This document shows, one piece after another, positions 49,383-56,851 of a stretch of DNA of 64,000 bases. Source of the DNA: Paenibacillus silagei (GTDB lineage: Bacteria; Bacillota; Bacilli; Paenibacillales; Paenibacillaceae). Within the stretch, counting starts at the first letter, position 1, and every line of letters begins with the position of its first letter. A program made the position numbers and the translations under genes. Under the pieces are notes generated by a model that had not been told where the DNA came from, did no database searches, and saw only the letters and a program-made list of their open reading frames with translations. The DNA is taken from assembly GCF_017874735.1 (NCBI RefSeq), contig NZ_JAGGLV010000011.1, positions 1 through 64,000 on the forward strand. Reading direction: 5' to 3'.

Positions 49383-50937
49383 GATTAGACCTCCTTGTCC
49401 CGGTCAGTAATACATATAAGTCTTGAACACCCAAGTAGGATAAGACAAGCAGCAGCGGATACACAGGGTACAGATACCGGGACTTAATCTCCCAGAGCAG
49501 GTAGAACCCGATGAAGCCAAGAATCACCAGAAGGAGCGGGGTCTCCGCGAAGCGCTTAGCCCGCAGTCCCCGGATTAACCGGATCAGAATGAAGACGTAC
49601 ATCAGGAAATTCTGGACATATAAGGCCCACAGCAAGCCGCTCCGATAGGCGGAATCGCCTTGGAACAACCTGCTTGCAGCTGTGGAATAGCTGTAATGGC
49701 CCATCACCATGCCGCCCCTTCCTCCGCCGGAGGAGGCTGCTTCATTTCCGATCCCGTAGCGTTCCATCTGATACGTCCCTTCCGTCCAGGTCCAGATCAG
49801 CTTTTTATAATACATTTCTGCAAGCCCGGTTAAGGTCGCACCGGAGAGCTTGCTGCGGATAGACGCCTTGAACAGTTCGACACTCTCCGCCTTATTATAG
49901 CCGGCTTCCTGTTGGTAGATATTATAGCTCTCCCGGTCATCCCAGAACCCGAGCGTCTCCAGATTAATCCCCATATTCAGCCACATGTACACTGGAGCAG
50001 AATTGCTGGACGGCGATTCGTCCACAATGCCTGTTGCCTGAAGCGCCGTATTCTGAATCCAGGCAGGAAGAACCCACAGCAGCAGCGTTACTCCAAGGGC
50101 GGCAATGAACTTCTTCGCGCCAATCGCCCGCAGGTTGAGGAGCAGACTGAGAACAATGGCAATCAGGAAGATCATACCTATACTGCGGAAGTAGTTGCCG
50201 AGTGTCAGCAGTACTGCCGCGAACAGCATATCCTTCATGGATCTTCTGCGGATGAACCTGACTCCGAAGTAGAGCGCGCTGGTGAGCAGAGCCGTGGCAA
50301 TTCCATCATTATAGATGAAGTTGCTCATGAACAAAGCCGGAACATAGGTCGCAGCCACAATCAGAAGGCCATAGTTTTTTTTGCGGGCTTGAGGATTCAG
50401 CTCTTGGCAGAGCAGATAGATAACCAGCGTGGTGACGAGCGAGAAAAGAATATTGAAGCTTTTGATCACCAGATAATTGTCCGGGAACAGAAGCAGCAGC
50501 GTCTTCAGATACAGCACGATGGAGAAGTTAAAAGGGAACATGTACAGGTATCCCCCTGACTGAAAGGAGGAATAGTCCTTGTCATAGAGCATAGCCCAGG
50601 CCAGGGATAGCACCGTCTGTGAATCATCTGTAGGCATGCGGCTGAACAGGAAAATAATCACGAGCTGCATGGCACCAGACAACAGCAGAACGGCAGGAAT
50701 AACCTTCGCCCGGCTATACCCTTCAAGCTTCCGGGAGAGTCTGTACAGCACAAAGCCCAGTACCAGAACAACTACAATCCATAGCAGGAACACAAGCGGC
50801 TGCTGCCCTTCCAGCACCGCCCGGTCTCCATACACGGAATAATTATATTTTGCCCGGAACAAGAAGGATGAAGCGATGAACAGCCCAATGAACAAGGCGA
50901 GGATGAACGTTATAATTTGCTGGATTTTTTTTACCAT
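49372..50937 (-). CDS. GT-C type membrane glycosyltransferase
   Basis: A 521-aa polytopic protein with about 12-13 helices. The first large loop has 'SRMPTDDSQTVLSLAW', an acidic pair in the place of the GT-C metal or donor-site aspartates. 'NYLVIKSFNILFSLVTTLVIY' and 'NFIYNDGIATALLTSALY' resemble PMT/ArnT-like (GT39/GT83) enzymes that use polyprenyl-phosphate sugars. The ATG at 50937 has AGGAGGG 5 bases upstream. A longer frame to 51048 has no site. It is probably involved in decorating a surface polymer or protein; the acceptor is unknown. Confidence 0.82.
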   Translation of the reverse strand: MVKKIQQIITFILALFIGLFIASSFLFRAKYNYSVYGDRAVLEGQQPLVFLLWIVVVLVLGFVLYRLSRKLEGYSRAKVIPAVLLLSGAMQLVIIFLFSRMPTDDSQTVLSLAWAMLYDKDYSSFQSGGYLYMFPFNFSIVLYLKTLLLLFPDNYLVIKSFNILFSLVTTLVIYLLCQELNPQARKKNYGLLIVAATYVPALFMSNFIYNDGIATALLTSALYFGVRFIRRRSMKDMLFAAVLLTLGNYFRSIGMIFLIAIVLSLLLNLRAIGAKKFIAALGVTLLLWVLPAWIQNTALQATGIVDESPSSNSAPVYMWLNMGINLETLGFWDDRESYNIYQQEAGYNKAESVELFKASIRSKLSGATLTGLAEMYYKKLIWTWTEGTYQMERYGIGNEAASSGGGRGGMVMGHYSYSTAASRLFQGDSAYRSGLLWALYVQNFLMYVFILIRLIRGLRAKRFAETPLLLVILGFIGFYLLWEIKSRYLYPVYPLLLVLSYLGVQDLYVLLTGTRRSNHAD

Positions 50938-51165
50938 GATACCCTCCTGATCGGCAGCGTCCGGCGAGTCTTTCGCATGTGCCTTAATCCATATACGGAG
51001 TATACATAGTGAATCTGAATGTAAGTTGAAAGGATGCTGCCTGAGCATAAAAAAACCTCCAGGTCCTCTCCAGCCGCCGCATCCATAGATGCGCTCATGC
51101 CGGAAAAGCTTCCCGAAGGCTTGCTGCTTAAACTATTCTGTTCCTGTTGAATACGTAGGGCTGAA

Positions 51166-52026
51166 TCACTTGCCAGCTACAGCCCGAACCACACGAAACC
51201 CCTGGTCATTCCCCCGGCTGCTCGGCTCGAATTTGCCGCGGAAGGATACCTCTGTGTTGTTCACCCCGCCGATCCAGCCGCCGCCCTTCACCAGCCGGAC
51301 CGAGCCGGTCTTGCTATTCGAATCCCCTTCTCCGTACCAGTTCCAGCACCATTCCCTTACGTTGCCTGACATATCGTACAGTCCCAGCTCATTGGGCTGC
51401 TTGAGGCCGGTATTTCTCGGCTGGCTATGGTTGTTCTCAATCGCAGGCCAGTTCCAGTCCCCGGTCAGGAATTGATCGCCGGAGTTCCTCCAGTACCAGG
51501 CTACCTCCTCCGGGTTGTCGCTTCCGCTATACGGGTTGCTTGTGCTCTTCTGGCCTCCGCCTGCTGCATATTCCCACTCGGCTTCTGTCGGCAGACGGTA
51601 ACCGTCCGCCCCTTCATTGGCCGTTACAGTCCATTTCATGAAATCCCGCTCACTTGTATTATTCGGATCGACCGTGTTCTTGTCTATCTTATAATAGGGG
51701 GCCAGGCCTTCCTTCACACTCCGCTCATTGCAATACTCCACGGCATCATACCAGGTTACGCTCTCTACCGGCAGCTTGTCTCCTTGGAACTGCGAGGGGT
51801 TATTCTTCATCACTTCCAGCCATTCTTGCTGGGTAACCTCATATTTACCGATGTAGAAGTCCGGGAGGGTCATCTCTGTCCCGTAATAATTGGATTTCGT
51901 ATCCTTAAAAGTACCGCCTTCCACCCGCACTAAACGCTCATCAGCGGCAGGCTTCTCCTGCGAGCAGGCACTGGCTATAACCGCGATTGCCATGCACAGA
52001 ATCAGAATCATTAATGGTTTTCTCAT
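51166..52026 (-). CDS. SUMF1/FGE-like lipoprotein (non-catalytic)
   Basis: A 286-aa lipoprotein. The signal is residues 1-20 with lipobox 'VIASAC' (Cys21). The rest is a formylglycine-generating-enzyme/SUMF1 fold: 'FYIGKYEVTQQEWLEVM', 'PVESVTWYDAVEYCNE', 'YRLPTEAEWEYAAGGG', 'ELGLYDMSGNVREWCWNWY' and 'RGNDQGFRVVRA'. The catalytic Cys pair of true FGE is missing (the segment reads 'RLVKGGGWIGGVNNTEVSFRG' with no Cys). It is therefore probably a binding or structural module. AAAGGAGAGG precedes the ATG at 52026. It is downstream of the xylanase but behind a terminator. Confidence 0.85.
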   Translation of the reverse strand: MRKPLMILILCMAIAVIASACSQEKPAADERLVRVEGGTFKDTKSNYYGTEMTLPDFYIGKYEVTQQEWLEVMKNNPSQFQGDKLPVESVTWYDAVEYCNERSVKEGLAPYYKIDKNTVDPNNTSERDFMKWTVTANEGADGYRLPTEAEWEYAAGGGQKSTSNPYSGSDNPEEVAWYWRNSGDQFLTGDWNWPAIENNHSQPRNTGLKQPNELGLYDMSGNVREWCWNWYGEGDSNSKTGSVRLVKGGGWIGGVNNTEVSFRGKFEPSSRGNDQGFRVVRAVAGK

Positions 52027-52084
52027 GAATACCTCTCCTTTGGAGCAGATGGGCAAGGTACAGGACTTAAGCGTAGTTCGGTGC

Positions 52085-52127
52085 GCGAAAATGATAAGGC
52101 CGGCAGCTTGTCCACCCGGCCGGCCTT
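52085..52127 (-). terminator. Rho-independent terminator of the xylanase gene
   Basis: On the minus strand AAGGCCGGCC pairs with GCCGGCCTT across a short loop and is followed by ATCATTTTC. A second weaker hairpin (GGCACT/AGTGCC near 52155-52177) precedes it. Confidence 0.8.
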
Positions 52128-52192
52128 AGCCTGTCAACGATTAGCTGAACTTACGGCACTGCCTGAACAGCAAGTGCCGGTCAGCTTGTCCA

Positions 52193-52816
52193 TTACCACA
52201 CGGTTACGTTGGAGGAGCCGCTGCTCTGGTAGCCTTCAGTAGCCAGTACCTGGTAAGACCAGCTGCTTCCCAGATTCATGCCTTTGCTCTTCCAGGCATT
52301 CACGTGATTGTTGAACGTGATCTGAACATTGCTGCCGATCGGTCTTTTGGATTGTCTTACACTCCAGTACTGAGGGAATGTGGCATTCCCGTCAATCGAA
52401 GGAGCATCGTAACGCATTGTGGTGTAGATATCATAGGTACCCCCGTCACTGTTCACAGTGCCTTTGAACTGGCCGGTAGGTCTGTAAGTCCCCCAGCTAT
52501 CGACCACGTAATATTCAATAAGGGCATTCCGGGTCCATCCGTAGAAGGTCAAATATCCGTTACCGGAAGGTGAAAAGACACCCGCGTTATAATTCACGAC
52601 CCGGTTCGCCGTGCCGTAGGTCCAGCCTTTACCCACTACGAAGTTCCCGGTGTTATACCAGTTCACACTGTAATTGCCGCCCGATCCGTTAACTGCATTA
52701 ACAGTTCCGCCGCCATCGGTCCAGTTTTGCCAATAATCTGTTGCGCCTGCTGTCGCTGCGAACGCGCTGAAGCTGAGTGCCGCTGTCATTAATACCGTCA
52801 GAAGTTTCTTTTTCAT
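52193..52816 (-). CDS. xynA: Endo-1,4-beta-xylanase, GH11
   Basis: A 207-aa secreted enzyme. Residues 1-26 are a signal peptide ('LLTVLMTAALSFSAFAATAG'). The mature part is a single GH11 beta-jelly roll, close in length to B. subtilis XynA. The nucleophile Glu is in 'ALIEYYVVDSWG' (near 101) and the acid/base Glu in 'LATEGYQSSG' (near 194). The thumb loop is 'PSIDGNATFPQYWSVRQSKR'. It hydrolyses internal bonds of xylan outside the cell. A near-perfect cre box overlaps its promoter, indicating repression on glucose. Its neighbours include a polyol dehydrogenase and a ROK regulator. Confidence 0.95.
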   Translation of the reverse strand: MKKKLLTVLMTAALSFSAFAATAGATDYWQNWTDGGGTVNAVNGSGGNYSVNWYNTGNFVVGKGWTYGTANRVVNYNAGVFSPSGNGYLTFYGWTRNALIEYYVVDSWGTYRPTGQFKGTVNSDGGTYDIYTTMRYDAPSIDGNATFPQYWSVRQSKRPIGSNVQITFNNHVNAWKSKGMNLGSSWSYQVLATEGYQSSGSSNVTVW

Positions 52817-52931
52817 TGTAAATTAATACCTCCCGATTATAATGGTGTTTGCTTGCAGCTTGCTTCTCTCCGTAGAATATAACTTATCCTGATGGTTATC
52901 CCATATATTTACTTGTCCTCCTTTCGAGATG

Positions 52932-52954
52932 ATTATATCTAGTAAGCGTTTACA
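52932..52954 (-). promoter_or_regulatory. Xylanase promoter with overlapping CcpA cre site
   Basis: On the minus strand TGTAAACGCTTACT (52941-52954) fits the cre consensus TGWAARCGYTWNCW at every position. The -10 TATAAT (52932-52937) follows after 3 bp, so CcpA bound at cre would cover the promoter spacer. The -35 is poorly matched. Confidence 0.8.
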
Positions 52955-53108
52955 TTTCTCTCTGCAAACTAAAGATTAACCCCCAATTTTTATTGATATT
53001 ATGAAATTTTTGGGTCTAATCGACGGGATCTTTGCTCTCGCGGGAAGCAAGTGGCGGAAATTCGGGAAATTTCGGCAGCGGCGGACTAACATTTACTTCT
53101 TCAAGATG

Positions 53109-53346
53109 CTTTTGCCGAGATCAGGTGCACTAATGCTCTTCATTTGCTCGCCCGCCTCACTTTTGCCGGAAACAGGTGCACTAATGCTCTTCATTTGCTC
53201 ATCCACCCCACTTTTGCTGAAATCAAGTGCACTAATGCTCTTCATTTGCTCATCCACCCCACTTTTGCTGAAATCAGGTGCACTAATGCTCTTCATTTGC
53301 TCATCCACCCCACTTTTGCTGAAATCAGGTGCACTAATGCTCTTCG
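53109..53346. repeat. Tandem 51-bp repeat (array C, about 5 units)
   Basis: Units begin at 53109, 53160, 53211, 53262 and 53313, each 51 bp, with core GGTGCACTAATGCTCTTCAT and linkers of Thr/Pro-coding look (CATCCACCCCACTTTTGCTG). Units 3-5 are nearly identical and the outer ones have diverged. Open frames run through both strands because 51 is divisible by 3, but no ribosome binding site or signal supports translation. It lies between the xylanase promoter and the polyol dehydrogenase terminator. Confidence 0.93.
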
Positions 53347-53451
53347 TAACCTGAGAGTGGACCTTTCAGTTCATCCTCCGGACCACCTTCAGCCCACCAA
53401 AGAGATGGGTCCCTTTCTTCCACCTCGTCCCGCCTTCATATCCGCCCAACG

Positions 53452-53480
53452 CCAAAAAGCCGCCCCGGAACGGGACAGCT
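53452..53480 (-). terminator. Rho-independent terminator of the polyol dehydrogenase gene
   Basis: On the minus strand AGCTGTCCCG pairs fully, with wobbles, with CGGGGCGGCT around a TTC loop, followed by TTTTTGG. It lies 80 bp after the stop. Confidence 0.75.
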
Positions 53481-53559
53481 CAACACTCAGCTATAGCTCA
53501 CTTGTCACTACTGTCACTATTCATCCATCGCTACATACTCACCGTTCGCCTGCAGCCGC

Positions 53560-54600
53560 TTAGCCCATCCGAATAACGGCCTTGACCACATCCTCCTTGT
53601 TGTTGATCACGTAATCAAACGCTTGCTGCGTCTCCTCGAAGTCAAATTCGTGGGTGACGATGCCCTTGACGTCAATCTTGCCGTCCGCGATGGCTCCGAT
53701 GGCCGCCGGATAGAGGTTGCGGTACCGGAAGACCGACTTGATGTCGGCTTCCTTGAACATAATCTGCATGAAGTCAAAGTCGATGATATCCTTGGCGGCG
53801 AGGCCGACGAGGACGATGGTTCCGCCTCTTTTGACCAGATAAGGGGTCTGCTTCACCGTATGCTCGCTGCCTGCCGTCTCGATGACCTTATCCACGCCCG
53901 CGCCGTCGGTCCATGCCGCAACCGCCTCCAGCACGTCCTCCTGTCTGGCGTTAATCACCCGCGTAGCCCCTAGCCTCATCGCCGCCTCCAACCGCTTCTC
54001 AATGATGTCCACCACTACAATCTCCGTAGCCCCGTATGCCTTGCAGGCCAGCAAAGTGACCAGCCCGATACAGCCCGCTCCCAGAATCACCACACGGTCC
54101 CCCAGCTTAACGCCGCCCTGTGCCGCAGCATGGAGTCCCACCGCCAGCGGTTCCACCAGCGCCCCCTCCTTCGAAGACACATTATCCGGCAGCTTGAAGG
54201 CCATGTTCTCCGGAAAAGCCATATAATCCATCAGACAGCCATGATACGGCGGCGTAGCCAGGAACTGTACATCCGGACACAAATTATACTTGCCGCTCTT
54301 GCAGAACTCACATTGTCCGCAGGTCACACCAGGCTCCAGGGCCACCCGGTCCCCCACCTTCAGATGCTTCACGCCAGGGCCAAGCTCCACCACTTCTCCG
54401 GCGCATTCATGCCCCAGAATGAAATCTCCGTTCACCACGAAATCGCCGATCCGGCCATGCTCCAGGTAATGCACATCCGAGCCGCAGATGCCGACAACCT
54501 CCAGCTTCACAATAACCTCGCCCGCTTGGGCTACAGGCATGCCGATTTCCTTCATTGCCATTTGCTTCAGATCTGTCATATAACAAGCTCTGTTCTTCAT
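53560..54600 (-). CDS. Zinc-dependent sorbitol/xylitol dehydrogenase-like protein
   Basis: A 346-aa MDR-family polyol dehydrogenase. The catalytic zinc ligands are Cys in 'GICGSDVHYLEHG' and 'GHECAGEVVELG' (His-Glu). The structural zinc loop is 'CGQCEFCKSGKYNLC' (about 95-109). The cofactor loop 'VVILGAGCIGLVTLLACKA' is followed by 'VVDIIEKRLEAA', whose Asp favours NAD. It oxidises a polyol such as xylitol or sorbitol to a ketose. It lies between the xylanase and a ROK repressor gene and shares a possible operator with the latter. GAGGAGG precedes the ATG. Confidence 0.87.
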   Translation of the reverse strand: MKNRACYMTDLKQMAMKEIGMPVAQAGEVIVKLEVVGICGSDVHYLEHGRIGDFVVNGDFILGHECAGEVVELGPGVKHLKVGDRVALEPGVTCGQCEFCKSGKYNLCPDVQFLATPPYHGCLMDYMAFPENMAFKLPDNVSSKEGALVEPLAVGLHAAAQGGVKLGDRVVILGAGCIGLVTLLACKAYGATEIVVVDIIEKRLEAAMRLGATRVINARQEDVLEAVAAWTDGAGVDKVIETAGSEHTVKQTPYLVKRGGTIVLVGLAAKDIIDFDFMQIMFKEADIKSVFRYRNLYPAAIGAIADGKIDVKGIVTHEFDFEETQQAFDYVINNKEDVVKAVIRMG

Positions 54601-54639
54601 CCGTTTCTCCTCCTCAGGGACATTAGGTACTCTTAGTAT

Positions 54640-54656
54640 TAAAATATACTTTTATA
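54640..54656 (-). promoter_or_regulatory. Candidate regulator site upstream of the polyol dehydrogenase
   Basis: AAATATACTTTTATA sits about 40-55 bp before the ATG and resembles AAATGTACTTTATA before the ROK regulator gene. The wider sequence AGTAT-N6-ATACT (54635-54650) is a near palindrome. A ROK operator is inferred. Confidence 0.35.
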
Positions 54657-54701
54657 AAACTATTTAAATAAGATTATAATCAGATTTAAAGTGAAGTCAA
54701 C

Positions 54702-54758
54702 AAAAACTCCCCCAGAGAAGGACAGTGCCGCGATTGCAGCAACGTCCCTCTTCTGGAG
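54702..54758 (-). terminator. Rho-independent terminator of the ROK regulator gene
   Basis: On the minus strand CCAGAAGAGGGACG pairs imperfectly with the CTGTCCTTCTCTGG arm and is followed by GGGGAGTTTTTG. It lies about 45 bp after the ROK stop. Confidence 0.65.
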
Positions 54759-54803
54759 GAGCGGGGAAAGCAGATATTGTATTAGGGTAAGATCAACCCG
54801 GAT

Positions 54804-55931
54804 CTAGATGCTGTCGATAAACTCCGTCACCAGCTCCAGAGCAGCGCCCACAGCGGTGGCTTCAAGCTTATATTTACAGACCCGCAGGTAGGAGCCGTCC
54901 TGTTCGAAGGTGTTCTTACTCGCTGCTAACGCCTGAAGATCATCGATGTATTCCTCCATGTAAGCCCCGGCATAGCCGCCGAGAATCACATCGCAATCGT
55001 ACAACATCCGCAGGTTATTCACTGTAATGACCAGATAGCCCACATACTCCTGCCAGATGGCCTGCTGCTCCTTCTTGCCCTCTCCCAAGAGCCTGAAGAA
55101 TTCCACAATACTGCCCCCGGTGCTGTCCGAGAGGAGTCTCGCGGTGCAGTAGGCATCGACGCAGCCCTTCTGCCCGCAGTAGCAGGTCCGGCCTCCAGGC
55201 AGAATTGTCATATGCCCGAACTCCCCGCTGCGGTAATTCTGGCCTGCATAGATCTGATTACCTACTATAATGGCACCGCCCACGCTATTGTTAAGGGACA
55301 GATAGACCACATTGTGTATGTCCTGCTCTCCCCACAGTTCAGTGAGTCCCGCCGCATTCGCATCATTGCTCAGGACGCAGGGATAAGGGATGTATTCGGC
55401 GAACCGCCGGACACTGCCTCCCTTGAAATCTATGACTGTAGCATAGCTCACTGTCTGCCGGTCCCCGGATAGAATCGCGGGCAGCGCAATGCCTACACCG
55501 AGAATCTGGCTGCGGTCCAGCTGACAAGCCTCTATGAAATCCTCCACCAGCTTGCCTACTCCCCGGAAGTAAGTCTCTTCATTCGCAAATGGATAATGAT
55601 TCCTGACATTCTTAATGATCCTGCCGCTCAAGTCAATGACGACAATTCCCACATGATTCAGGGTAACATCCAATCCGACAGCATAACCCGCCACCCTGTT
55701 GCAGGCCAACGACTTGGCCTTACGGCCTCCGGTGGATTCATACAGCCCGGTCTCCTCAATCAGCCCGCGTTCCTGCAGCTCCTTGAGATTCTGTGTCACG
55801 GTGGGAAGACTTAGACCTAGCGCCTGCGCAATCTCCTGAATGGAAGTGGATTCACGGTGATACAGGTACCGGTAAATGGCGTTCCGGTTCATCTTTTTAA
55901 CTTCCATACTGTTCAAGCGATGTGTCGCCAT
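54804..55931 (-). CDS. ROK family transcriptional regulator (XylR/NagC-like)
   Basis: A 375-aa repressor. An N-terminal winged helix (about 10-65, 'IQEIAQALGLSLPTVTQNLKELQERGLIEE') is followed by a ROK sugar-kinase-like domain. The domain has 'NDANAAGLTELWGE' and the zinc loop 'GGRTCYCGQKGCVDAYC' (about 225-241). Such proteins bind a sugar or sugar phosphate and release DNA. Its position beside a polyol dehydrogenase and xylanase suggests a xylose- or polyol-responsive regulator, by inference. The ATG at 55931 has GAGGGGG 6 bases upstream. Confidence 0.87.
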   Translation of the reverse strand: MATHRLNSMEVKKMNRNAIYRYLYHRESTSIQEIAQALGLSLPTVTQNLKELQERGLIEETGLYESTGGRKAKSLACNRVAGYAVGLDVTLNHVGIVVIDLSGRIIKNVRNHYPFANEETYFRGVGKLVEDFIEACQLDRSQILGVGIALPAILSGDRQTVSYATVIDFKGGSVRRFAEYIPYPCVLSNDANAAGLTELWGEQDIHNVVYLSLNNSVGGAIIVGNQIYAGQNYRSGEFGHMTILPGGRTCYCGQKGCVDAYCTARLLSDSTGGSIVEFFRLLGEGKKEQQAIWQEYVGYLVITVNNLRMLYDCDVILGGYAGAYMEEYIDDLQALAASKNTFEQDGSYLRVCKYKLEATAVGAALELVTEFIDSI

Positions 55932-55949
55932 TCGAATCCCCCTCACTTT

Positions 55950-55966
55950 TACAAATGTACTTTATA
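55950..55966 (-). promoter_or_regulatory. Candidate autoregulatory site of the ROK regulator
   Basis: AAATGTACTTTATA lies 20-35 bp before the ATG and resembles the site before the polyol dehydrogenase (54640-54656). This is compatible with autorepression. Confidence 0.3.
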
Positions 55967-56100
55967 ATTTTATACATATAATATGCAATCACACCCGTTA
56001 TAGCAATCATTAGCCGCTTTGATTGTGAATAATTTCACGTAAGTGGTTTTATTGTATCAAGAATTGGAAGTCCCGTCATTAATCTTTTGGGACGATGGCC

Positions 56101-56223
56101 TTAATTCGCCCCTCTTTTCGCAAGTATTCGCATGTTAACGCCGAGGGCTGCCGTGATTGTTGCCAGGCCGGAACAAATAAACGCCATTCCGCCAAACCGG
56201 ATCAGCCGCTGACGGGTCATCAT
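56101..56223 (-). CDS. Possible 40-aa single-pass membrane peptide
   Basis: The frame encodes MMTRQRLIRFGGMAFI, then CSGLATITAALGVN, then MRILAKRGAN. It has one hydrophobic segment of about 21 residues (positions 7-29), basic residues on both sides and a G-x-x-x-A/G-type small-residue pattern. The ribosome binding site is weak (GAGATG, 7 bases before the first ATG). It is not recognised. It could equally be a chance frame in the 464-bp gap between the ROK and GNAT genes. Confidence 0.35.
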   Translation of the reverse strand: MMTRQRLIRFGGMAFICSGLATITAALGVNMRILAKRGAN

Positions 56224-56268
56224 ATCGTTTCATCTCGATTCTTATTTATTCTTAATGCTATAATCCAA

Positions 56269-56361
56269 GTGGAAGCGGCTTTGCCGTCCTTTTAAAGGAC
56301 GGTACCGTTTCAGCGAGAAATAGAAGGATAAGTTATCGTGTGCAACATATAAATTCTATAT
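56269..56361 (+). repeat. Palindromic dispersed element, copy R2
   Basis: This copy has GTGGAAGCGGC, nested stems CCGTCCTTT/AAAGGACGG, and GAAG.../CCGTTTC, then a conserved tail (CAGCGAGAAATAGAAGGATA and TATAAATTCTATAT). It lies 35 bp before the GNAT gene at 56396. It matches R1 and R3 over its whole length. Confidence 0.9.
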
Positions 56362-56395
56362 TTTTAAAAAATGGATTAAGGAGAACGCTAACGCT

Positions 56396-56851
56396 ATGAA
56401 CCCGAACCAGATACAGAACCTTACAGACCAAAATCGAAACCAGACACTCTCCCAAGAACTGCTAGTCATCTGGGAGAACTCTGTGCGGGCTACGCACCTG
56501 TTCCTCACCCTTCAGGATATTGAAGACCTGCGTCCCTTGGTTCTGCAAGGGATTGCAGAGATCCAGCATCTGATTATGCATACCCAACCGGAGGGGCATC
56601 CCCTCGGCTTCATCGGGATTCAGGATCAGAAGATTGAAATGCTGTTCGTAGATCCGGCAGTCCGGGGAATGGGTATCGGCAAAAGCCTGGTGGACTATGC
56701 CATACACCACTTGAACGTGCATTCCGTCGATGTGAATGAAGACAATCCCCAGGCTACCGGATTCTACGAACATTTAGGCTTCCGTGTCTACGCCCGCTCC
56801 GAACAGGATGAGCAAGGCAAGCCTTGGCCCATCCTGCATATGCGGTTATAG
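56396..56851 (+). CDS. GNAT family N-acetyltransferase
   Basis: A 151-aa GNAT with an N-terminal extension rich in Asn/Gln ('MNPNQIQNLTDQNRNQTLSQ'). Motif A is 'EMLFVDPAVRGMGIGKSLVDYAI' (about 82-104) and motif B is 'NPQATGFYEHLGF' (about 122-134). GGAG lies 12 bases before the ATG. Its 3' end overlaps the convergent HEAT gene by 6 bp, so no terminator separates them. The substrate is unknown. Confidence 0.85.
   Translation: MNPNQIQNLTDQNRNQTLSQELLVIWENSVRATHLFLTLQDIEDLRPLVLQGIAEIQHLIMHTQPEGHPLGFIGIQDQKIEMLFVDPAVRGMGIGKSLVDYAIHHLNVHSVDVNEDNPQATGFYEHLGFRVYARSEQDEQGKPWPILHMRL

Noticed and set aside
53001..53354. Open frames with repeats of CTNALHLLIHPTFAEI or DEQMKSISAPDFSKSG
   Set aside because: Same artefact of a 51-bp tandem repeat; no ribosome binding site or conserved start.
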